A DNA stretch of 7,545 nt from Gemmatimonadota bacterium. GTDB taxonomy: Bacteria; Latescibacterota; UBA2968; UBA8231. Below, in pieces: positions 1 through 6,169 of this stretch. A program made the translations under genes and the position numbers. The notes under the pieces were generated by a model. That model was not told the origin of the DNA and ran no database searches. It was given only the letters and a program-made list of their open reading frames with translations. The stretch spans positions 1 through 7,545 of the forward strand of contig JAPPEF010000197.1 of assembly GCA_028875335.1 (NCBI GenBank), written 5' to 3'. The number at the start of each line of letters is the position of its first letter. Positions within the stretch are counted from its first letter, which is position 1.

Positions 1-548
1 GCTGGGGCGGTGGGTTCATGGCGTTCTTCGTCGTGCTGTTCTGGGACGTCAGCAGCCCTACGGGCGGAGGCACGGCCTACTGGCCGAGGTCGCACTTGGC
101 GAACCACCGATACTTCCTCGAACATCCCGAGCAAATCGACGGCTCGTACCTGTTCACAGAGCCCGTGCGGAGTGGTGGGCACTTGGCGATCCTAGAGGGG
201 GACCCCAGTGTGGGCGAAGTGGTATGTATGACGGGGCGAGCTGGCGACGCAATGCTGCTCCACGGCCTCACTACGCACGTCAACTCGGCTAACGCGGCGG
301 GGTCAAAGCAACCGCGAGTGGCGCAGTTTGCACGGTACTCACACAGGGAAATGCGCGAGCAGGCACCCATGGTCATGTTTCCCGACAAGGATGGCACGCC
401 ATGGTCGCCCCCGAAGCTGTCACCGCCCGAGTACGTAGGCAACACTCCGACAGGCTTTCTACCGCCGGGGCATCCGGGCCGGAGGCTCAAGCGATATGAC
501 GTACCGAGGAATCTCTGGAAGTATTGGGGACCTGATCTCAATACCTAA
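1..548 (+). CDS. Phytanoyl-CoA dioxygenase (PhyH)-like Fe(II)/2-oxoglutarate oxygenase, 5'-truncated by the window
   Basis: This is the C-terminal part of a non-heme iron, 2-oxoglutarate-dependent oxygenase of the PhyH family; such enzymes hydroxylate small organic substrates in the cytoplasm. The reading frame is open from the window edge (first full codon at 3), so the ATG at 18 is probably an internal Met. The stretch FWDVSSPTGGGTAYWPRSH fits the PhyH block that normally reads '...D....NG....PGSH'. Further on, GDAMLLHG leads to TTHVNSAN, where the His codon at 276-278 is the likely distal iron ligand and the Arg codon at 315-317 the likely 2-oxoglutarate-binding Arg. The proximal HxD ligand pair should lie just upstream, outside the window. 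The C-terminus is rich in Pro and Gly (PPEYVGNTPTGFLPPGHPG). The gene is GC-rich, about 67% in a sampled stretch, and is followed by a hairpin terminator. The family is fairly clear; the substrate cannot be told. Confidence 0.8.
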   Translation, partial: WGGGFMAFFVVLFWDVSSPTGGGTAYWPRSHLANHRYFLEHPEQIDGSYLFTEPVRSGGHLAILEGDPSVGEVVCMTGRAGDAMLLHGLTTHVNSANAAGSKQPRVAQFARYSHREMREQAPMVMFPDKDGTPWSPPKLSPPEYVGNTPTGFLPPGHPGRRLKRYDVPRNLWKYWGPDLNT

Positions 549-578
549 TTCGTCGCCTGAGATCGTCTGTCCGTAGGA

Positions 579-607
579 AATGCCCGGCCCATTATTGGCT
601 GGGCATT
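579..607 (+). terminator. Hairpin terminator after the PhyH-like gene
   Basis: The arms AATGCCCGGCC (579-589) and GGCTGGGCATT (597-607) pair over 11 positions, with one G:U wobble, around a 7-nt loop. The hairpin lies 30 nt after the stop codon of the PhyH-like gene. The 3' flank (ATTGTCTT) is only moderately T-rich, so termination may be partial. Confidence 0.6.
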
Positions 608-654
608 ATTGTCTTCGCACCGCCGTATACCGAGAACATTAGAATCTCTATATC

Positions 655-683
655 TGTAAAAATTACAATATGTTATGTATAAT
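655..683 (+). promoter_or_regulatory. Candidate sigma70-type promoter for the GNAT-MBL-toroid operon
   Basis: A perfect TATAAT box lies at 678-683 in an AT-rich stretch. With a 17-bp spacer the -35 position is TGTAAA (655-660), only 3 of 6 matches to TTGACA, so the call rests on the -10 box, the AT-rich setting and the position downstream of a terminator. Transcription would begin near 690, leaving a leader of about 150 nt before the ATG at 841. Confidence 0.4.
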
Positions 684-689
684 ATATCG

Positions 690-840
690 ACCTCGCGATA
701 TTTGGTTGCGACTGTTTATAAAGACACGTACCTTCGGGTCAGATAAGGGCGATTGCCCGAACCAATTGTCCGAGTACAAGCAGTTATATGCCATGCGACC
801 CTCAAGAATGCCTACAGCAAAGCAGACAGAGTAAGACACC
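690..840 (+). other. Non-coding gap or leader before the first GNAT gene
   Basis: No gene is convincing between the terminator and 841. The putative transcribed leader holds two alternative small stems: TTCGGG (733-738) with CCCGAA (756-761), and GGGC (747-750) with GCCC (755-758). A short ACC-TTCG-GGT element at 730-739 would form a UUCG tetraloop. These are mutually exclusive, as in some attenuating leaders, but I recognise no riboswitch class. The ribosome-binding region before 841 is weak (AGAGTAAG at 828-835). Confidence 0.25.
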
Positions 841-1656
841 ATGCACCGACTTCACAATGAAGAGACTTCGTTGATTCGACCTCATTTTAACACTCCCAAC
901 CTCCGCCTCGTCGTAGATAGCATTATTGATGGCAAAACCCCTGCTATAGTCTGGGCAGACGATCTAGTTACGCCGAAGACCGTGTTAGCTTGGGAAGGTC
1001 GGTGTATCTATCTCGTAGGGGATTTTGAAGACGCCGAAGTCAACAAAGGGCTGCGAGCGATCTTCTCGACTGAAATCCAGCCAGAGGGTCAGTCGAGAAA
1101 ACTCGGGTTCTTCAAGCTCTACTATTCACCAGATGCTTGGAGCCTCCGGCTGGAGGAGATTTTCGGCTCGCTCTTGGACAATGACGTGGAAAGACGGATT
1201 TACTGCTCTGTTCGGGACAGTTCATCGAGCATTGCCGTCTCATCGCTCCCGCTGGAGCTAAGGCAGATCGACGCCCAATTGCTCCAAAGTGACTTTGCGC
1301 ACATTGGCTTGGTCAGAGATGAGATCCTCGGATGCTGGCCATCCTTCGAAACATTTCTCAACCAGGGATTCGGCTTCACCATGCTCGATGGGACTTCAGT
1401 TGTCTGTTGGTGTACAGCAGAATACGTGAGCGAAGGCAAGTGCGGCATAGGTATCGAGACGATTGAGGCATACCAGGGAAGGGGCATTGCTACTGCGGTG
1501 GCCGGAGAGTTTGTCAGGCACGCCCTCGCTTCAGGGGTGAATCCCCACTGGGACTGCTGGGCAAGGAACACACCATCGGTCAGGGTGGCAGAAAAGGTGG
1601 GGTTCGCCGACATGCACGACTACAAGATCGCAATTGGCTCATCCGGCGACGGATAG
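841..1656 (+). CDS. GNAT N-acetyltransferase of the ZmaR-like (GNAT_acetyltran) family
   Basis: The 271-residue cytoplasmic protein should transfer an acetyl group from acetyl-CoA to an amine. Its C-terminal half (about residues 160-265) matches the family related to zwittermicin A resistance protein ZmaR: GFGFTMLDG, WCTAEYVSEGKCGIGIET, the acetyl-CoA-binding Q/RxxGxA loop at YQGRGIATAV (Q212, G215, A217), and HWDCWARNTPSVRVAEKVGF. The N-terminal half (about 20-130) is the less conserved partner domain. An in-frame TAA at 832-834 blocks any start much upstream of 841. Because the ribosome site before the ATG is poor, a TTG at 871 preceded by GAAGAG (859-864) is a possible alternative start, shortening the protein by 10 residues. 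It is probably the first gene of a three-gene operon, 26 nt before the next. Family confident; substrate unknown, and a role in self-protection or antibiotic modification would be inference from ZmaR. Confidence 0.85.
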   Translation: MHRLHNEETSLIRPHFNTPNLRLVVDSIIDGKTPAIVWADDLVTPKTVLAWEGRCIYLVGDFEDAEVNKGLRAIFSTEIQPEGQSRKLGFFKLYYSPDAWSLRLEEIFGSLLDNDVERRIYCSVRDSSSSIAVSSLPLELRQIDAQLLQSDFAHIGLVRDEILGCWPSFETFLNQGFGFTMLDGTSVVCWCTAEYVSEGKCGIGIETIEAYQGRGIATAVAGEFVRHALASGVNPHWDCWARNTPSVRVAEKVGFADMHDYKIAIGSSGDG

Positions 1657-1682
1657 AGGTCGCACAACATTCCGGGAAGCGT

Positions 1683-2429
1683 ATGGAATACGTCATCAAA
1701 CATGGCACTGGCTTTTCTGTAGAAGTGGGCTCCCCAGAAGAGCCTGAAATCACGCGGTGGACCTCATGGGGAAACGGCGACTTACAGCAGTCTTTTATGT
1801 TGCATACGCCTGAAGGCACGCTTATCACAGACCCGGTGCTCCCACAGCAGGGCGAAGCGCTCAAGATACTCAAGCAGCGTGCTGGTAGGGTAGCTGCCAT
1901 TCTCAGTCTCTCTCCTTTGCACGAGCGGCATATTTCTGAAGCCGCTAGGCGCTACAGAGCTCCGGTATATGGTCCTCCCTCGGCTAAGAAAACCACGAAG
2001 TATGGTCGTAAGCTCAATGCACGCTATGGTGCAGCCCAGCCCCTACCTGGCGGGATACAGACCATTGAATCAGGTGATGAGAACGGCGAAATATGGTTGT
2101 ATTGGCAGACTCCCAAAGGTAAGAAAGTACTGATCAATGCCGACACCATTTATGGCCAGAATGAGCAAGGTGGTATGGGGGGACGCAATGTTTCGTACTG
2201 GATGCAGGAAAAGGGTATCCGCCTACGAGCCACGGGCACGCCGTCACGCACTGAACTGCGCCGGAGGTACGAACGACTCGACGCACTCGATATAGACCTT
2301 ATTCTCAATGGTCATAATCCACTTCCCCTGACTAACCCCAAGGCGGCAATCAACGAAGTACTTTCTAAAGGTACATTTGAGGTGCATCCCAGTGGTGTAT
2401 GTACTTTTATGTATTTGGACTTCAAATAA
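1683..2429 (+). CDS. Metallo-beta-lactamase-fold protein with degenerate metal site
   Basis: The 248-residue protein follows the order of metallo-beta-lactamase-fold hydrolases. A strand pair, SFMLHTPEGTLITDP, carries the usual Asp (D50); the hydrophobic strand VAAILSLS leads into the metal motif; GEIWLYW precedes KKVLINADTIYG, equivalent to the 'GD' strand (D154); and NGHNPLP holds the C-terminal His (H211). The signature HxHxDH is altered to P78-L-H80-E-R82-H83, so the first His and the Asp are lost, and no His is seen where the third ligand is expected (about 128-132, IESGD). Binuclear zinc chemistry is therefore doubtful; one metal, or a non-catalytic binding role, is more likely. The start at 1683 has GGGAAG close upstream (1674-1679), with unusually short spacing. 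The gene sits 26 nt after the GNAT gene and 39 nt before the toroid gene, which suggests co-transcription. The fold is likely; the function is unknown. Confidence 0.7.
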   Translation: MEYVIKHGTGFSVEVGSPEEPEITRWTSWGNGDLQQSFMLHTPEGTLITDPVLPQQGEALKILKQRAGRVAAILSLSPLHERHISEAARRYRAPVYGPPSAKKTTKYGRKLNARYGAAQPLPGGIQTIESGDENGEIWLYWQTPKGKKVLINADTIYGQNEQGGMGGRNVSYWMQEKGIRLRATGTPSRTELRRRYERLDALDIDLILNGHNPLPLTNPKAAINEVLSKGTFEVHPSGVCTFMYLDFK

Positions 2430-2454
2430 GCAATGCTCAAGACTATCCATTTGT

Positions 2455-2459
2455 AGGAG
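2455..2459 (+). promoter_or_regulatory. Shine-Dalgarno AGGAG for the toroid gene
   Basis: AGGAG ends 9 nt before the ATG at 2469 and is the clearest ribosome-binding site in the first half of the window. It supports that start codon. The neighbouring genes have much weaker sites. Confidence 0.65.
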
Positions 2460-2468
2460 TTAAGAGAG

Positions 2469-3395
2469 ATGAAGCTGTTGACTAGTGACTCATTCGAGCA
2501 AGCAAGAACTTTCGTGATGGAGAGGGGCCGGGAATTAGAAAGACGGCTCCTAGCTTATCATTTCGATGATGGAACTCCAGCCGCGGTCCTGGACGAACTT
2601 GCTAGCTATCAGAATCAGGATGGCGGTTTCGGCAATGGCCTTGAACCCGATATCCAATTGCCCGATTCATCTGTTATCACGACGACCATTGCGCTGCGCA
2701 TTCTCAGAGAGGTTGGAGCGACTAGTGATGATCAGATTGTCCGCAAGGCAATCCAGTATTTGTTAGCTGAATACGACTCGGCCCAGAGCAGATGGCCTAT
2801 CGTCCCGCAAGCGGTGGATGAATACCCCCATGCGCCGTGGTGGAATTTTGAGAATACAGCGGATACTTTTGGCAATTTCCTGGCCAATCCTCGTGCGGAG
2901 GTCGTCGGCTATCTACATGAATATCACGAGTTGGCACCTACAGACCTGACTAAACAGCTCACGGTAGAGGTCATAGAGCATATAAGAACATTACCAGATG
3001 AGATGAACATGTACGATTTTATCTGCTGTGTTCATCTGATTGAAACGGCTAACCTGCCCCAATCCGCGAAAGATGCGTTGGTGGAAATACTAATTCAGAG
3101 AGCGCACTCCGTCGTCGCTCATACGCCGGAAGAATTGATGCAACCCTCTGCCAGACCGCTCTGGTTAGCTCCTACGCCCGCCTCGTTGCTAGCAGAAACA
3201 CTGAAGAGCGAAGTAGATATGAATTTGGATTTTGATATTGAGCATCAAAATTCAGATGGCTCTTGGTCTCCTACTTGGACCTGGTATGGCCAGTATCCAG
3301 AAGTCTGGGAGCAAGCCGAACAGCATTGGAAGAGTTGTTTGACCGTTGAGATACTAAAAGCGTTAAAAGAATTTGGGCGGATTGAAGGGATCTAG
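2469..3395 (+). CDS. Alpha/alpha-toroid protein with prenyltransferase/squalene-cyclase (QW-type) repeats
   Basis: This 308-residue soluble protein carries repeats of the terpenoid-cyclase/protein-prenyltransferase toroid fold. Near the N-terminus SYQNQDGGFGNGLEPD (Q48 to D61) matches the QxxDGGF repeat. Near the C-terminus HQNSDGSWSPTW (Q260 to W266) is a classical QW motif. Between them lie RWPIVPQ and PHAPWWNFENTADTFGNF (residues 120-137), and the last helix has SCLTVEILKALKEFG. It is about half the length of a squalene-hopene cyclase and lacks the DXDD acid motif, so a terpene-cyclising role is not supported. There is no signal peptide. The start follows a good AGGAG. It is the last gene of the putative operon with the GNAT and metallo-beta-lactamase-like genes. 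Proteins of this size and motif pattern occur in other bacteria as an uncharacterised family; the ligand is unknown. Confidence 0.75.
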   Translation: MKLLTSDSFEQARTFVMERGRELERRLLAYHFDDGTPAAVLDELASYQNQDGGFGNGLEPDIQLPDSSVITTTIALRILREVGATSDDQIVRKAIQYLLAEYDSAQSRWPIVPQAVDEYPHAPWWNFENTADTFGNFLANPRAEVVGYLHEYHELAPTDLTKQLTVEVIEHIRTLPDEMNMYDFICCVHLIETANLPQSAKDALVEILIQRAHSVVAHTPEELMQPSARPLWLAPTPASLLAETLKSEVDMNLDFDIEHQNSDGSWSPTWTWYGQYPEVWEQAEQHWKSCLTVEILKALKEFGRIEGI

Positions 3396-3410
3396 GGGCG
3401 ATACTATAAG
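3382..3410 (+). promoter_or_regulatory. Candidate sigma70-type promoter for the DUF4159 gene
   Basis: TTGAAG (3382-3387, 4 of 6 matches to TTGACA) and TATAAG (3405-3410, 5 of 6 to TATAAT) are separated by exactly 17 bp. The -35 box lies inside the last codons of the toroid gene and the -10 box just after its stop. Transcription would begin about 45-50 nt before the ATG at 3464. This would give the DUF4159 gene its own transcript. Confidence 0.5.
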
Positions 3411-3463
3411 CGCCATCGCAATTTGGATCAGACTTCAAGATCGGATGGGTGTATTAGACCCGC

Positions 3464-4666
3464 ATGATGAAAACCCTAGGGCAACATCGACGGGTAACTA
3501 TTGCTCTTCTGTTATCGGCCCTGCTGCACGGCCTAGGGGTCTGGTTGGCCCATGTCCTCATACCTCTGGACTTTGAGGAACGGGTTTTCAGAGTCCGGTT
3601 GCCTGTGCGCAGGATGGAGATCGAACGTCTAAAATCGCGGCCTCCGCTCCCAGTGCCGCATCAGTTACTGGAGCGTTTGCGCGCCGCAGAAGGGCCCCCT
3701 GACTTGGAAATTGAGCTGGCTACAGGCGAAGTGGTCTCCCTGCCCGAAGTAGAAATTCCCTTAGTGGACGAAGGTCTTCCTCTGGTGGGAAAGGAGAAGC
3801 CTTCAGCGGTTGAACGGGACACCCTAGATGCGAGCTTGGGGCACCTGGAACAAGTTGGCGAGTTGCCCTTGGATCTGGTGGAATTGGATGCGGAAGCCCG
3901 GGAACGCACTGTCGTCTTGATTGATCCGGACACTGGGAAACTGAAGAAGGCGTATTTGCACATACCTTGTTACAGAAATTCGAGGGACTGGCACGTAGGT
4001 AAGAAATTAGCACAAATGGAGAGGGACTGGCACGGAAGTAGGGAATTAGCACGAACTATGGGGATGATCGAGCGCGGCGAAGGGTTGCCTTCATGGCCTC
4101 CTTTTGAGAATCAGATCCACTGGTATAACCTAGGGGCTAGTTCAAGCAAGTGGATTCCCGTCGAAGGGGAGCCCGCACCTGACCCCATCCATAGATTCCC
4201 TACGTTTTACGGACGGCAAAAGCTGACCTATCAGGAAGTGAAGAAGTATCCCTTCTTGGCTATGGACTACATCGATGTGGAATCTACTGATGTTATGATA
4301 CGCTACCTGATGGAAGGCGGTTTTGCATTGCTGAATGGAAGGCAGTATTACCATCTAAAGCGCGAGTTAGAGCGAACCGTAGACAAGCGGCTGGAAACGG
4401 TGCGAATTGAATTGGGACATCCCGTTTTCCATGCCTATTACGATGTAACTGAATATCGGCGTGCTAATCGAACCTGCCCCAGTGTTCGTCCTCTCAGGGC
4501 TCTGCGACTTGATGGCCGATTGATAGCTATTACAGGTGTACCAAGATTTAATTTGGATGCTCCTTGCCTTTCTAATCAGCTTTATGTCAACGCACTGGTT
4601 TATGGATTGGTCCAGCCCAGTAGGATGGGCGGCCGGTATATAGCTAGGAAATGGAAAGTGAATTAA
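3464..4666 (+). CDS. Membrane-anchored DUF4159 protein with TonB-like N-terminus
   Basis: The 400-residue protein starts with a basic end and one hydrophobic helix (about residues 11-33, VTIALLLSALLHGLGVWLAHVL, given here only as the anchor) containing the 'LLHG' pattern of TonB energy transducers. An acidic, Pro-rich stretch follows (about 45-145, e.g. SRPPLPVPH). A linker includes DPDTGKLKKAYLHIP and a tandem 13-residue repeat beginning RDWH at 174 and 187. The C-terminal part (about 250-385) resembles DUF4159: TYQEVKKYPFLAMDY, then MIRYLMEGGFALLNG, ELGHPVFHAYYDV, DGRLIAITG, and NQLYVNALVYGLVQPS. DUF4159 is a glutamine-amidotransferase-like fold without known activity. The protein would be held in the inner membrane with the bulk outside the cytoplasm. 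Two ATGs stand in tandem (3464 and 3467) and neither has a good ribosome site. The DUF4159 call is fairly good, the TonB-like call moderate; function unknown. Confidence 0.75.
   Translation: MMKTLGQHRRVTIALLLSALLHGLGVWLAHVLIPLDFEERVFRVRLPVRRMEIERLKSRPPLPVPHQLLERLRAAEGPPDLEIELATGEVVSLPEVEIPLVDEGLPLVGKEKPSAVERDTLDASLGHLEQVGELPLDLVELDAEARERTVVLIDPDTGKLKKAYLHIPCYRNSRDWHVGKKLAQMERDWHGSRELARTMGMIERGEGLPSWPPFENQIHWYNLGASSSKWIPVEGEPAPDPIHRFPTFYGRQKLTYQEVKKYPFLAMDYIDVESTDVMIRYLMEGGFALLNGRQYYHLKRELERTVDKRLETVRIELGHPVFHAYYDVTEYRRANRTCPSVRPLRALRLDGRLIAITGVPRFNLDAPCLSNQLYVNALVYGLVQPSRMGGRYIARKWKVN
3982..4059 (+). repeat. Two-copy 39-bp tandem repeat inside the DUF4159 gene
   Basis: Units at 3982-4020 and 4021-4059 both begin GAGGGACTGGCACG and share AATTAGCAC; 30 of the first 35 positions are identical, with divergence at the end. 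The period of 39 nt keeps the frame and gives two 13-residue copies of the pattern RDWHxxxxLAxxx. The differences show that the duplication is not brand new. Confidence 0.85.
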
Positions 4667-4685
4667 AGATTAAATACGATGGTAC

Positions 4686-4716
4686 TTAACACCTTATCCC
4701 CGACTCAGACCATAAT
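4686..4716 (+). promoter_or_regulatory. Possible promoter before the decarboxylase gene
   Basis: TTAACA (4686-4691) and CATAAT (4711-4716) each match the sigma70 consensus at 5 of 6 positions, but the 19-bp spacer is longer than optimal. The site lies in the 89-bp gap after the DUF4159 gene, and the leader would be about 30-35 nt. No hairpin terminator is evident in the gap, so read-through from upstream remains possible. Confidence 0.3.
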
Positions 4717-4755
4717 ACTCGGCCCATACGTAGCAGCCGACGTGCACTCCGTCTG

Positions 4756-6168
4756 ATGAAACGAGAAGACTACTTTCGCTGGGCTGAGCGAGCTGCCCGA
4801 TGGGGTGCCGAGTACTTGGCCACGCTCGATGAGCGGCCCATTCGGGCGCAGACTGCGCCGGGTGAGATCGCTGCGATGCTACCGTTAGCGCCACCGGAAG
4901 AGCCGGTGGATATGGAGACGATCTTCGCCGACTTTGAGCGCATCGTACCCGACGGCATGACGCACTGGCAACACCGGCGTTTCTTTGCGTACTTCAGCGC
5001 CAACGCCGCGCCGGTTTCGATGATCGCCGAAAATTTGACGGCGGTCATGGCGGCCCAGTGCATGCTCTGGCAGACCTCACCTGCAGCTACGGAAATTGAG
5101 ACCCGGATGGTCGATTGGATGCGCCAGGCTCTTGGGCTACCGGAAGGGTTCCAAGGCGTTATCCAAGACTCGGGAACGTCGGCCAATGTCTGCGCCGTAT
5201 TAACGATGCGCGAGCGAGCACTAGGCTGGCGAGGGATCGACTCTGGCATGGTGGGGGAGAAGCAGGTTCGGGTCTATGCTTCACCGGAGACCCACTCGTC
5301 GGTTGACAAGGCGATCCGAATCGCCGGTATCGGCCAACAGCATCTGGTCAAAGTTCCGACCGATGGTTCTTGGGCGCTCGATTCGGAGGCGCTGCGCCGG
5401 GCGATCGACGCGGATCGCGCGGCGGGTTTTCTCCCGGCCGGCGTCGTTCTTTGCGTTGGGGGCACGTCGATCGGCGCGTCCGATCGCGTGCACCAGACCA
5501 TTGAAGTGGCACGGGAGCACGATCTCTACGTCCACGTCGATGCCGCGTGGGCCGGTTCTGCGATGATCTGTCCTGAGCTACGGGCGTTGTGGGAGGGCGT
5601 CGAGGGAGCCGATAGCATTGCCTTCAATCCCCACAAGTGGCTCGGGGCACAATTCGACTGCTCGATTCAGTTTCTTGCGGACCCAGAACCACAGGTTCGC
5701 ACCCTCGGCGTCCGTCCGGATTACTTGCAAACCCTTGGCCAAACCGAGATCACCAATTACAGCGAGTGGACGATCCCCTTGGGACGCCGGTTCCGCGCCC
5801 TCAAGCTCTGGTTCCTGCTGCGCGCACACGGTCTTGAAGACCTCCGCCAGCGCATCCGGAACCACATTGCCTGGGCTGAGGAGGCCGCCGCGGCGATCGC
5901 ATTGCTGGACGGCTTTCGCCTGACGACGGACTGCCATCTTTCGCTTTTCACGTTCCAGTATGCCCCGGACGGCGAGGATGCCAACGAGGCCACCGAGCGC
6001 CTGCTCCGCGCGGTCAACGACGACGGCCGGATTTACCTGACGCAGACAATCCACGAAGGACAGTTCGTCATCCGCTTCCAAGTCGGGCAGTTCGATTGTA
6101 GAAGGGAAGACGTGCTTATGGCGGTCGATGTGCTGCGGGAACTAGCCCACGCGATCCATTTGGAATAA
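4756..6168 (+). CDS. PLP-dependent group II aromatic-L-amino-acid decarboxylase
   Basis: The 470-residue cytoplasmic enzyme belongs to the family of DOPA, tyrosine and tryptophan decarboxylases, which convert aromatic amino acids to arylalkylamines with release of CO2. Family blocks occur in order: THWQHRRFFAYFSAN, TSPAATEIETRMVDWM, IQDSGTSANVCAVLTMR (PLP phosphate region, about 136-152), SPETHSSVDKA (H180, the ring-stacking His), HVDAAWAGSA (D262, pairing with the pyridine N), FNPHKWLG (K294, the Schiff-base Lys), and IPLGRRFRALKLWFLLR. The flexible loop keeps a Tyr (Y335, NYSEWT) where decarboxylases have Tyr and plant aldehyde synthases have Phe, so simple decarboxylation is expected. Length is normal and every key residue is present. 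The ATG at 4756 has no evident ribosome site, but the protein begins exactly where family members do. Composition is clearly GC-richer than its neighbours. The next gene starts 1 nt after the stop. Which aromatic amino acid is used cannot be told. Confidence 0.93.
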   Translation: MKREDYFRWAERAARWGAEYLATLDERPIRAQTAPGEIAAMLPLAPPEEPVDMETIFADFERIVPDGMTHWQHRRFFAYFSANAAPVSMIAENLTAVMAAQCMLWQTSPAATEIETRMVDWMRQALGLPEGFQGVIQDSGTSANVCAVLTMRERALGWRGIDSGMVGEKQVRVYASPETHSSVDKAIRIAGIGQQHLVKVPTDGSWALDSEALRRAIDADRAAGFLPAGVVLCVGGTSIGASDRVHQTIEVAREHDLYVHVDAAWAGSAMICPELRALWEGVEGADSIAFNPHKWLGAQFDCSIQFLADPEPQVRTLGVRPDYLQTLGQTEITNYSEWTIPLGRRFRALKLWFLLRAHGLEDLRQRIRNHIAWAEEAAAAIALLDGFRLTTDCHLSLFTFQYAPDGEDANEATERLLRAVNDDGRIYLTQTIHEGQFVIRFQVGQFDCRREDVLMAVDVLRELAHAIHLE

Positions 6169-6169
6169 C

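Noticed and set aside
77..541. A 154-codon - strand frame opposite the oxygenase gene
   Set aside because: It lies wholly within a recognised GC-rich gene and shows no family motif, so it is a shadow frame.
730..770. A tRNA-like fragment suggested by GCCCGAACC
   Set aside because: No cloverleaf can be drawn: the acceptor and anticodon stems and the T-loop consensus are missing.
670..834. A 54-codon + strand frame upstream of the first GNAT gene, in the same frame
   Set aside because: It overlaps the TATAAT box, has no ribosome site and no recognisable protein features. It is ended by the TAA at 832, so it is not an N-terminal extension of the GNAT gene.
3398..3419. Short inverted repeat GCGAT/ATCGC after the toroid gene as a terminator
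   Set aside because: Only 5 bp with a 12-nt loop and no T-run, and it overlaps the better-supported promoter.
3464..3700. Calling the DUF4159 gene a true TonB energy transducer
   Set aside because: The N-terminus is TonB-like, but the C-terminal TonB domain is replaced by the DUF4159-like region and no ExbB/ExbD genes are nearby.
5578..6081. A 167-codon - strand frame opposite the decarboxylase gene
   Set aside because: The opposite strand encodes clear decarboxylase blocks here, and long antisense frames are expected in GC-rich coding DNA.
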